DNA of 55,821 nt. Origin: Oscillospiraceae bacterium (GTDB lineage Bacteria; Bacillota; Clostridia; Oscillospirales; Acutalibacteraceae). Location: contig SVOM01000007.1 in assembly GCA_015066405.1 (NCBI GenBank), positions 1-55,821 on the forward strand, given 5' to 3'. Positions 47,488 to 55,693 of the stretch are shown here, one piece after another (positions within the stretch are counted from its first letter, which is position 1; the number at the start of each line of letters is the position of its first letter). The notes beneath the pieces are model-generated. The model was not told where the DNA came from. It saw only the letters and a list, made by a program, of their open reading frames with translations, and searched no databases. The translations under genes were made by a program, and so were the position numbers.

Positions 47488-49641
47488 TTATCGGTAGACG
47501 GCTTCTAAGAATACCGTTTTAGCAAAGTCTGATGCCTGCTGCAAGAGTATTGCAACAAGGAATATAAGGAATACAACAAGTATCATAGCAAGAAGTGTTA
47601 CAATGGTTGTAAACAAGAACTTGCCAAAGCCGAATTCCTGAACGTTTATAATTGCCATTACAAGTAAAACGGCGGTGTAAAGGATGCAAGCGTAGTTAAG
47701 GATTGTTATGAAATTAGCTTCCTGTAAGGTTAATACATTTGAAAGAATATCATAACCGAATGCACCGATTACAAGGGGCATTATGCTGTAGCAGGTAGCC
47801 ACATAAATATCTTTAAACTTACCCTTACCCTCAAAGAGTACGCACACAAGCCAGTTGGCGCATACAAAGAGGAGCACAAGGCCTACAGTTTGTGCTAAAG
47901 CATACCAAGCATTAGCATCGGCAATATCGGTTTTATTGAATATAAAGCCGCTTGTATAACCGATAATCTTGCCAACATACCAAAGCAGCAGTATGCCGGT
48001 TGCAATAAGCACCGAGCCGTTATTATTACGCTTGATTTCGTAGAATGTATCGGCAGGATGGAGTATGGTGCCAAGCGCGATTTTAAGCTTTTTGTTTTTA
48101 ATGAGCACTACCTTGTATTTCTTCTTGTAATGCAAGAGAACTACAACCACTACAACCAACACAATTGCGCCGATAAATATAAATGTAAAGTTTTTCTCAA
48201 GGAATTCTTTACGAACATACTCAAACGCTTGAGAATATGTATTGCGGTCATATCCTAAAAGCGCATAATCCATTGCCTCTTCATATCTATCCTCAAGCAA
48301 TGCAGCCTTTGCAAGACCGCGGTATGCAAGAATTGAGTTGCGGTCAAGCTTTAATACCTCATTCCAAATAGGAGCAGCATCGGCATAGTCGCCCGCCATT
48401 GTGAGTGCCTGCGCCTTCTGCACCATTTCGCCATAAGCATTTATGCGGAACGGGATGATTGCTTTCTTGGTAATATCAATAGCATAGATTGTATCATTCA
48501 TTGATGTGATGGCTTGAGCGCGGCGGAAGGTACCCTGTTGTGTACCCTCAGCAACACCGCCACCGATAGTGGTAATTAAGTTACACTCTACATCGTACAT
48601 GTAAATACGACCATACGGTGCATCCAGTACATAAATAAAGTTGTTTTCATCCACCGTTATTGAACATATATCGTGAGATATATCAATACCCTTGGTTTTA
48701 GAGGTAGATTCTGTGCCGAATACAACCAAGCTTGAGTTAGATGGTGTATCCTTACTCTTATCAATAAGGATGTTGTTACCCGTTGGGTTAAGACGCCTTA
48801 CGCTACCGGGTGTGAATTTGGCTTTGGTGCCGCTTTTACCTGTACAGGTAAAGAGATAACCATCAGCACCGAGCACCATATCTATAAATGAGAACGGAAG
48901 TGTTTTAGCACTCTTTGAACGTTTCTCATTGTTTGAGAAAAGCAAATCCCAAAGATTATTCATTGCCTGAAGCACGGTGGTGCTTACAACGTTAGCACCA
49001 AAGAAGCCCTTGAATTCATAGGTTTCGGGGTCAAACATTGCCGCGCCGTAGAAAGAACCATCACAAAGAACATAGATATAATCCATATTATCTATTACTA
49101 TCTTTATGGGGTTAAAGTTTAAGTCGGTCGGCCACATTTCACTGTCCGGCTTTGTAAAGGTGCGCACAACCTTGCGGTTTTCATCTACAACAAGCACTCT
49201 GCCGTGTGTTGTATCGCAGATGTAAATAAGTCCGTCCTTTACAAATACGCCCTTTGATTTTTCAAAGGTTACGGGGGCACCGTCCAAAAAAACCTCGCTG
49301 AACTCATCCAGCTTGTTATATTTTTCATCAAGGATGATTAGTCGGCCTTTAGGCTGCTCCTCAAGGTTGCCGCTATCGAGCAAATAAATTTTGCCGTCAA
49401 CCGCAAAAATATCAGTAAGCTCGCCAAACTCGCCAACGCCCATATCAGCCGCCGTTACCTGCGGTAAATCATCAAACATCGGACGAGAATATACAAATTT
49501 TTCTTTAATGGAGCCTGTTATCCATTTTGTTGCCGCATCGTTAGCAGAATCGGTATAGTCTGCGGCACTTGCCGTTAAGCACGTAGTACAAAGGCAAGCC
49601 AAACATAGAAAAATTGCTAAAAGTCTTTTTAAATTTTTCAT
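47488..49641 (-). CDS. NHL propeller / TPR / Yip1-domain membrane protein
   Basis: A 717-residue exported membrane protein with an unusual domain series: signal peptide (1-27), an extracytoplasmic NHL-type beta-propeller (about 50-395; GELTDIFAVDGKIYLLDSGN, GVFVKDGLIYICDTTHGRVL, SITVDENNFIYVLDAPYGRI), TPR-like helices (about 405-465; GDYADAAPIWNEVLKLDRNS), one membrane helix (about 484-505), a basic cytoplasmic stretch with ALGTILHPADTFYEIKRN, then a Yip1 domain with about five helices (about 535-710). Yip1 proteins shape or traffic membranes in eukaryotes; the bacterial role is unknown. It lies between the first permease pair and the DUF5696-like gene. Confidence 0.85.
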   Translation of the reverse strand: MKNLKRLLAIFLCLACLCTTCLTASAADYTDSANDAATKWITGSIKEKFVYSRPMFDDLPQVTAADMGVGEFGELTDIFAVDGKIYLLDSGNLEEQPKGRLIILDEKYNKLDEFSEVFLDGAPVTFEKSKGVFVKDGLIYICDTTHGRVLVVDENRKVVRTFTKPDSEMWPTDLNFNPIKIVIDNMDYIYVLCDGSFYGAAMFDPETYEFKGFFGANVVSTTVLQAMNNLWDLLFSNNEKRSKSAKTLPFSFIDMVLGADGYLFTCTGKSGTKAKFTPGSVRRLNPTGNNILIDKSKDTPSNSSLVVFGTESTSKTKGIDISHDICSITVDENNFIYVLDAPYGRIYMYDVECNLITTIGGGVAEGTQQGTFRRAQAITSMNDTIYAIDITKKAIIPFRINAYGEMVQKAQALTMAGDYADAAPIWNEVLKLDRNSILAYRGLAKAALLEDRYEEAMDYALLGYDRNTYSQAFEYVRKEFLEKNFTFIFIGAIVLVVVVVVLLHYKKKYKVVLIKNKKLKIALGTILHPADTFYEIKRNNNGSVLIATGILLLWYVGKIIGYTSGFIFNKTDIADANAWYALAQTVGLVLLFVCANWLVCVLFEGKGKFKDIYVATCYSIMPLVIGAFGYDILSNVLTLQEANFITILNYACILYTAVLLVMAIINVQEFGFGKFLFTTIVTLLAMILVVFLIFLVAILLQQASDFAKTVFLEAVYR

Positions 49642-49657
49642 ATTACTTCCCTTTCTA

Positions 49658-50572
49658 CTAATCTTTCATACCTGCGTTACTCATGGTCTCCATAACGTTA
49701 CTCTGAGAAATCAAATATACGAGTATCGGCGGAATCATCATGATAACGGTGGTTGCCATGGCACTACCCGAACGGGCGATACCTGCGTTTGTAATTTGGC
49801 TCATAGCCGCGGGCAAGGTCTTTAATGATTCTGTAAATATTGTAGTGCCCGACTGTACAGCCCACATATCGCGGAAGGCATACAGCAAAAGCGTTAACCA
49901 CGCGGGTTTTACCATAGGCATTACTATTTTCCAGAAGATGAGCGGATAACCCGCACCATCAATTCGCGCCGCTTCAAGCAGGGACTCGGGCACCGAGCCA
50001 TCCATATACTGCTTCATAAGGAATACACCCATAGCGCCCGGAATATGCGGTAAGATATATACCCAATATGTATCAATAATACCCATTTTCGAGAAAATGA
50101 TGTACTGCGGAACGCCGAGTGTTGTACCGTTGTAAAGAAGTGAGAACTGTACAATCATAAATATAATACCGGCCCATTTGTTCTTACTCTTTGAGAAGAA
50201 GAACGCCGCAGCCGAAGCCGCCAAAATGTGTCCTACAGTGCCGACAATTGTTATAAACACTGTGTTGAACACATAACGGGAAAGCGGAACTTTAAGCTTT
50301 GATAACAAACTCGGCAATAACGTATAGTTTGCTATTGTGGGACGTCTAACAAAAAACTTAGGCGGGAAAATGAGAATTTCATCCAAAGGTTTAAGCGAGG
50401 TCGCCACGCAGTAGATAAGCGGGAGAATACAGATAAATCCAAATCCCAAAAGGGCAACAACGAAAAATGCTGTTACGAATTTAGAACGGGTATAACGTTT
50501 GTACTGAATTTCTCCGCCGCCAAAAAGCTTAAATTGTCTAATTTTTTTGAGCGTTTTAGAAAACTTTGTCAT
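49658..50572 (-). CDS. Carbohydrate ABC transporter permease (MalG-type), transporter A
   Basis: A 304-residue CUT1 permease with six helices and EAA loop LLEAARIDGAGYPLIFWKIV (about 196-215). The early SLKPLDEILIFPPKFF segment and the C terminus ETMSNAGMKD match the LplC/YtcP branch. AAGGGGGG precedes the ATG. It is 14 bases downstream of its partner permease. Confidence 0.94.
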   Translation of the reverse strand: MTKFSKTLKKIRQFKLFGGGEIQYKRYTRSKFVTAFFVVALLGFGFICILPLIYCVATSLKPLDEILIFPPKFFVRRPTIANYTLLPSLLSKLKVPLSRYVFNTVFITIVGTVGHILAASAAAFFFSKSKNKWAGIIFMIVQFSLLYNGTTLGVPQYIIFSKMGIIDTYWVYILPHIPGAMGVFLMKQYMDGSVPESLLEAARIDGAGYPLIFWKIVMPMVKPAWLTLLLYAFRDMWAVQSGTTIFTESLKTLPAAMSQITNAGIARSGSAMATTVIMMIPPILVYLISQSNVMETMSNAGMKD

Positions 50573-50586
50573 ACGTAATACCCCCC

Positions 50587-51510
50587 TTACTTACCAACGC
50601 TACTGAGCAACTTACCGATAAGTCCACGGAAGATTGCCATCAATGCGAACAAGAATATAGAAATTGCTGCCGCGTATCCCATTTCCATACGGGTGTGTGC
50701 GATATCGGCAAGATACATTACTATAGTATCAGCACAGTTGTTAACTGTAGGATATGTACACATTGTTGTAATTACGGGGCCTATTGAGAATGAGCTTGCA
50801 ATCTGCATAACCGCACCGAACAAAAGAATTTCTTTCATTGAAGGTAAGGTTATATACCAAAGCTCTTGCCAACGGTTTCTGATGCCATCGATAGCGCCTG
50901 CCTCAAAGAGCGATACGTTGATACTCTGAAGACCGGCGATATCAGCCAAGAAGGATACACCCATACTCGACCAAATTGTAACGGCAATGATAATCGGCAC
51001 AATATAATCAGGCGTTGTAAGCCACTGTACCGGCTCGTTAAGTAAGCCAACCGACAAAAGCAAGCTGTTAACATAACCGTAAGAGTCGGCACTAAAAGCA
51101 GTTTGCCAAATAAAGTATGCGTTACCAACAAGGTTGGGCGCATAGAAAAGGAATGATAAGAAGCTTCTAACCGAGGGGTTAAACTCATTTATGAACCACG
51201 CAAGTACATAAGAAAGCAAGAAGCCTGCAGGTGCTGTAATAACCGCAAATATGATAGTGTTGGTTGCAACTGTGCTAAACATATCATCGGTTACAAACAT
51301 ACGAAGGAAGTTATCAAGTCCTGCCCATTTAGGACTGGAAAGCGTATCGTATGAGCAAAAGCTCAAAACCAGGGATGCCAATACGGGCAAAACGGTCATT
51401 ATAAAGAAAAGAATAAGGAAAGGAAGTGCTATAACGAGCATTGAAACCTCGCTACCACCAAATGAATTTCTATACTTTTTCTTTTTTATTACATTAGTAT
51501 TAGTACTCAA
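50587..51510 (-). CDS. Carbohydrate ABC transporter permease (MalF-type), transporter A
   Basis: A 307-residue CUT1 permease with six helices and EAA-type loop LFEAGAIDGIRNRWQELWYI (about 205-224). The start is TTG at 51510 with AAAGGAG 7 bases upstream; it overlaps the solute-binding protein gene by 11 bases, showing tight coupling. Confidence 0.93.
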   Translation of the reverse strand: MSTNTNVIKKKKYRNSFGGSEVSMLVIALPFLILFFIMTVLPVLASLVLSFCSYDTLSSPKWAGLDNFLRMFVTDDMFSTVATNTIIFAVITAPAGFLLSYVLAWFINEFNPSVRSFLSFLFYAPNLVGNAYFIWQTAFSADSYGYVNSLLLSVGLLNEPVQWLTTPDYIVPIIIAVTIWSSMGVSFLADIAGLQSINVSLFEAGAIDGIRNRWQELWYITLPSMKEILLFGAVMQIASSFSIGPVITTMCTYPTVNNCADTIVMYLADIAHTRMEMGYAAAISIFLFALMAIFRGLIGKLLSSVGK

Positions 51511-54385
51511 GGTTATACTCCTTTCTCTTTCTTATAATTTCTTCATCTGCTACCTTACCCCATTTAACAATCATATCCTTGGGGTTTTCATCAAGGTTAA
51601 CAACGTTCCAGAATGCCTGATAGATTGAACGGGTTACATAGTAGCCGCCGGGAACTTCTACAAGTCCCTCAACATCCTCCCAGGTATCAAGTATAATATC
51701 AAGGTCATCAGATTCCCAAGAAAGCTTTTTAAGGGCTTCGATGTTGGCTGTTTGTACACGGCCAACCTCACCGAGAATTGCCTCAACCATTGTTGAATAT
51801 CTATACTGGGTTGTATCAGATGTCCACCATTTGATAAAGTTCCAAGCGATATCAGGATGCTTTGAAACTATCGGAATAACACAGCAAGTACCTGTATCGG
51901 ACTGGGTGTAATTAATTGTGCCATCTTCCTGCATGGTGCCGGGCATCGGAGCGATAGCCCATTTACCCGAAATTTCGGGAGCCGCCTGCGAGAAGAGTAC
52001 ATAATCGCTGTAAAGTCCTACGCCGAGCGGCATTGTGCCGTCACGAAAACGGTTGTAGAAGTTAAACGCCGTATCATAACCGAGATTTGTGTAGAAATCG
52101 GTCCAATATACGAATGACTCTACCGCGTCTCCGTAGGTTACGTTGGTGGCCTTGCCGCCTTCTTTATAAAGGTCAATATTCTTTTGTCTTAAGAATGTCG
52201 AATAATAGTTAAGAACGCCGGCGCCAGGCATACCAACCGCAAAGTTTTGTCTTTGCAGGAGTGCTGTAAGGTTTCTAAACTCTTCCCAGGTCTTCGGAAC
52301 GTCAGCTTCGGTAAGGCCTAACTTTTCGAAGGTGTCGGTACGATAGAACATAATGTTGAACGACTGGGTATCAGGAATACCATAGGTAACGCCGTTTAGC
52401 ATATAGGGGTCAACCGCACTGCTTTGGAAACGATTTATAACCTCATCATAACCCGGCATATCATTAAGCGGTATCAACGCGCCACGCATACCATAGTTAA
52501 CAGGCTCGGTTCTCGGCTGACCGATAAGTACATCAGGTCCTGTACCCGAGAGTATCGCCTGAACGAGCGTTGCGCCAACTATTTGTATGTTAACGTTAAC
52601 ATCGGGATATATTGTTTCAAACGAGTCTTTAACAAGAGAGGTTAAAATTTGTGTTTGGTCGCGGCCCCAAACAACCCATATTGTAAGTGTTGTTTTGCCG
52701 TCAATATTATCGGTGGAATATTTATAGTCATCCATAAACGAAACTATAAATCTTTCAAACGAGTAAACTGTTTTATTCCACCAGTTTTCCATGCGCATTT
52801 CGTAATCATTTTCGGGAGCAGCAAAAATAATTTGGTCAATATCAAGCGGTAGCTTTGCGATATCGGCAACGAGAGCCGCTACCGAGCAGTAGTTATCGTA
52901 ATATGTGCCTACATATCTTTGCGCTGTATAGGGATTGTCGTGAAGCTCGTTCATAACGCGGATCATATTTTGAATGGTAGAAATATAAGTACCGCTCTTC
53001 TCGCCCGTGATCTCGGTAATTCTCGCGCAAAGCTTTTCAAGACGCGCAATGTTTGTTTTAAGTATGTCATTAAATCCGGGAATCTGCTCGAAGAACTCGT
53101 AGCTTCGGCCCGTATCTATGTTATCGCCCGTAATCATACGGATTTTAAGGTAAAGGTCGCTGATTTCATAGGTAATGCTGTTGAGCTCACGGCTGATTTC
53201 GCCGAAAGCACCCATAGTTACAGTCATACTTACCTCGTGCTTACCCTTTGTGAGATAAACAAGTGCCGCTTCGCCATCAACAGTTAATTCCTGGAATTTC
53301 CAGTTGCCGCCGTAGTAGAACGGAATTTGCTCTGCCTCGGCGAAAGGACTCTTGCCATCAATTTTAAGGCTACGATAAGAGTTGCCGTTGATAACCTGGT
53401 CTTGACGGAAGCGGAAAGCAACCTTATAGAAACCATCTTCGGGAACATCAATATCCCAAACGATTGTTTCGTTAGGTGTTTGCCAACCTGTTGAACCGAT
53501 AAAGTTGATAACCTCTTTAAACGCACCTGTTTCGTGAATGCTCTTAATACTCGGGTCGCTGTTATCTATAAAAGGAGTCATTGAAGATGTGCTCTTATAT
53601 TTTGCGGCTTCGCCTTCGATATGAATTTCTTTGCCTGTATAGTTTTTGCCGCTTTGCTGCTTTATGTACTCGGCATAAGAAACTTTTTTCTCGGGAACTT
53701 CTAAAGTTACTGCCTGCAGGTTGAACTCGCCCGACTCTACTATGAGAGTTATGGTGTGCTCACCCTCGGTCAAGGCAACTTTAAGCGGGTCAATATACTG
53801 GCCGGTTCTATCCATAGCCATAATATCTTTGAAAATGAACTTTTCTATCTGTTCGGACGCATATACGTTGCCGTTACCATCAGCGACACCCTCGGATGCA
53901 TCCACAAAAGTTCTTTCAAAGTTGACGGCCTGTAAAGACTCATAGGGCTGCTCGCCATCAACAAGGAAGCTGAAAGACAGCGGAAGTCCACGTCCCTTAA
54001 TCGGGCAGTATGATAACTTGATGGTATACATACCCGCCTTTGCAACATTGAATTTGTAGGTAATTTTACCCTTTTCACCGGTAGATTTAATAACGCCATC
54101 ACGTTTCTCTCCGGCTTCATCGGTATACTCGCCCACTGCCGTAATAACTGCACCATCCGATGTAGCGGTATATGTATCCGCTTTTATAACAATTTTCTCG
54201 GTAGCGTCAGCAAAACCGGCATTTGCCTCAAGATACTTTGCATAACCATCGCTGGCTGTGGCTGATTGGGAAATCAAAGCATCTGCGGCGGCGCCATTTG
54301 TTTCGGCCTCGGCGGCAAAGCATATCATCTGACATGCCGTAACTGCCATTATTAAAGCCAAAATTACTGCAAGGCACTTCTTCAT
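51500..54385 (-). CDS. Solute-binding protein with two N-terminal carbohydrate-binding-like domains, transporter A
   Basis: A 961-residue exported protein, twice the size of an ordinary binding protein. Signal peptide (MKKCLAVILALIMAVTACQM; VTAC could be a lipobox at C18, or cleavage may fall after FAAEA). Two beta-sandwich domains of CBM6/35 type follow (about 60-235 and 255-415), with ITYKFNVAKAGMYTIKLSYC and IVWDIDVPEDGFYKVAFRFR. A helical region (about 420-560) leads to a family 1 solute-binding fold (about 565-961; TLTIWVVWGRDQTQILTSLV, GPDVLIGQPRTEPV, WNFIKWWTSDTTQ). It probably captures polysaccharide ends and hands them to the permeases. First gene of the locus. Confidence 0.9.
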   Translation of the reverse strand: MKKCLAVILALIMAVTACQMICFAAEAETNGAAADALISQSATASDGYAKYLEANAGFADATEKIVIKADTYTATSDGAVITAVGEYTDEAGEKRDGVIKSTGEKGKITYKFNVAKAGMYTIKLSYCPIKGRGLPLSFSFLVDGEQPYESLQAVNFERTFVDASEGVADGNGNVYASEQIEKFIFKDIMAMDRTGQYIDPLKVALTEGEHTITLIVESGEFNLQAVTLEVPEKKVSYAEYIKQQSGKNYTGKEIHIEGEAAKYKSTSSMTPFIDNSDPSIKSIHETGAFKEVINFIGSTGWQTPNETIVWDIDVPEDGFYKVAFRFRQDQVINGNSYRSLKIDGKSPFAEAEQIPFYYGGNWKFQELTVDGEAALVYLTKGKHEVSMTVTMGAFGEISRELNSITYEISDLYLKIRMITGDNIDTGRSYEFFEQIPGFNDILKTNIARLEKLCARITEITGEKSGTYISTIQNMIRVMNELHDNPYTAQRYVGTYYDNYCSVAALVADIAKLPLDIDQIIFAAPENDYEMRMENWWNKTVYSFERFIVSFMDDYKYSTDNIDGKTTLTIWVVWGRDQTQILTSLVKDSFETIYPDVNVNIQIVGATLVQAILSGTGPDVLIGQPRTEPVNYGMRGALIPLNDMPGYDEVINRFQSSAVDPYMLNGVTYGIPDTQSFNIMFYRTDTFEKLGLTEADVPKTWEEFRNLTALLQRQNFAVGMPGAGVLNYYSTFLRQKNIDLYKEGGKATNVTYGDAVESFVYWTDFYTNLGYDTAFNFYNRFRDGTMPLGVGLYSDYVLFSQAAPEISGKWAIAPMPGTMQEDGTINYTQSDTGTCCVIPIVSKHPDIAWNFIKWWTSDTTQYRYSTMVEAILGEVGRVQTANIEALKKLSWESDDLDIILDTWEDVEGLVEVPGGYYVTRSIYQAFWNVVNLDENPKDMIVKWGKVADEEIIRKRKEYNLEY

Positions 54386-54468
54386 GATTCACTTCTCCTT
54401 TAGTGTTAATTATACGTAGCACAAGCACCGCTTTTTTGCGAATATTGCGCCACAATACTTACTGTATA

Positions 54469-54497
54469 ATAGTACCAAAATAATGCCCTTTTGTCAA
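54469..54497 (-). promoter_or_regulatory. Promoter of the carbohydrate operon
   Basis: Minus strand TTGACA (54497-54492), 17-base spacer, TACTAT (54474-54469), about 84 bases upstream of the binding-protein start. Confidence 0.8.
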
Positions 54498-54651
54498 GTG
54501 AAAATACACAACTTGGCACAAAAAAACCGCCGATTTTTGTGAGGGTTTGCACAAAAATGACGCATATTTTTTTGCCATTTTTCCAAAAGTTGCTTAAATT
54601 GTGTTTTTTCGAGCAAATATGCACTAAATATAGTATGTAAATAAATTCATA

Positions 54652-54679
54652 TTGACAATTGTTTTTCTTTATTTATAAT
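54652..54679 (+). promoter_or_regulatory. Promoter of the RsgI-like gene
   Basis: TTGACA (54652-54657), 16-base spacer, TATAAT (54674-54679); both hexamers perfect. Confidence 0.85.
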
Positions 54680-54726
54680 TAATATAGTGCCTTGCAAAAA
54701 ATTTTAAGAAAAGGATGTACTCAAAA

Positions 54727-55626
54727 ATGGGTATACAATTAAAAACAAAAAACAAACTTATTGCGATAATCGCATTAGCGCTTGTGCTGATAATAGCACT
54801 ATCAATAATTATAGTAAACGTTTTATCGCCTAAAAAAACACCCGTTGCGTCAGAATACATTACGGTTACGATTGATAATTCAGTTTCGGCCTCCTTTACC
54901 CTGTCTAACGACGACTACACCGTAACTGCTGCGAGCACCTATAAGGCTGCCGATAACTATATTGTTGATAATATCAGCTCTTCGGTTTCGTTCTCTCAGG
55001 CGATTGATACGTTTATCAAAGAACTGGTTGCCGCAAAAAAACTTTCGGGCGACAACGATGAGGTCCTGCTATTCTCGGTTGAGAGCCGTAGCGAAAAAGA
55101 TTTTGAATTGCTTACAAATTACTTCCGTGATGGTTTAAAGGAAGCCGGTTGTTCAACAAGAATATACACGCTTTATATAAAGGTTAAAACCGATAGTGTT
55201 CAAAAGCTTGCCGATAAACATAGCGTTTCCTATGCGAAAGCACACCTTTGTGTAAAGCTTGAAAAGGAAAACAGCAAGCTCAAAGCCGAAGAGCTTATAG
55301 ACCTTTCGGTAACCGAAATTGTTGAGCGTGTAAACAAGGTGGCAGCGGACGACTTAATAGGCAAGGTTGAGAGCGACACAAACGAAGAGCAAAAGAACGA
55401 AGAGCTCCCCGAGGAAAAACCCGAGAGCAGCGTCCCCACATCCTCCGGTGATGCATCAAGCGATGGCACTTCATCTGATGCAACCTCTTCTGACACGACC
55501 TCTTCCGATACCACTTCTTCCGACACAACCTCATCGGGTACAACCTCAAGCACCACATCATCCGGAACCAACGTATCCTTTGTTGTTTCAAACGATGATA
55601 AGGGCTGGCTGCCGGGACTTCACTAA
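54727..55626 (+). CDS. RsgI-like membrane protein with Ser/Thr-rich tail, lacking the anti-sigma domain
   Basis: A 299-residue membrane protein: a short basic cytoplasmic start, one membrane helix (about 12-34), then an ectodomain resembling the middle domain of anti-sigma-I factors RsgI: EYITVTIDNSVSASFTLSND, FSQAIDTFIKELVAAKKL with DEVLLFSVES, and LADKHSVSYAKAHLCVKLEK then LKAEELIDLSVTEI. The tail (about 225-290) is a Ser/Thr/Asp-rich linker with repeated TTSSD units, ending FVVSNDDKGWLPGLH. The N-terminal sigma-binding domain of RsgI is absent, and no sigI is adjacent. ATG 54727 is preferred, although AAAAGG is 12 bases upstream; the ATG at 54715 directly abuts that site. Confidence 0.7.
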   Translation: MGIQLKTKNKLIAIIALALVLIIALSIIIVNVLSPKKTPVASEYITVTIDNSVSASFTLSNDDYTVTAASTYKAADNYIVDNISSSVSFSQAIDTFIKELVAAKKLSGDNDEVLLFSVESRSEKDFELLTNYFRDGLKEAGCSTRIYTLYIKVKTDSVQKLADKHSVSYAKAHLCVKLEKENSKLKAEELIDLSVTEIVERVNKVAADDLIGKVESDTNEEQKNEELPEEKPESSVPTSSGDASSDGTSSDATSSDTTSSDTTSSDTTSSGTTSSTTSSGTNVSFVVSNDDKGWLPGLH

Positions 55627-55661
55627 ACAAAAGCTTTTAAAAAATAAAAACTGTGCAGAAT

Positions 55662-55693
55662 TGGCGTGATACTCTTAACGGAGTATCACGCCA
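55662..55693 (+). terminator. 13-bp hairpin after the RsgI-like gene
   Basis: TGGCGTGATACTC (55662-55674) / GAGTATCACGCCA (55681-55693) with a 6-base loop; no T run follows, so it may be part of the repeat cluster next to it rather than a terminator. Confidence 0.5.

Larger units (their letters stand above)
54386..54726. other. 341-base divergent intergenic region
   Basis: AT-rich gap holding the minus promoter of the large solute-binding protein gene and the plus promoter of the RsgI-like gene. The middle has two near-copies of a TTGGCACAAAAA / TTTGCACAAAAA motif (about 54512 and 54546). No small open frame with a ribosome site or RNA gene was found. Confidence 0.5.

Noticed and set aside
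54715-54726. ATG at 54715 as the start of the RsgI-like gene
   Set aside because: AAAAGG directly abuts it, leaving no spacing; 54727 is better, though its spacing is long, so some doubt remains.
55367-55669. 100-residue Pro/Gln-rich frame overlapping the RsgI-like gene
   Set aside because: A +2 shadow of the Ser/Thr repeat region, with no ribosome site.
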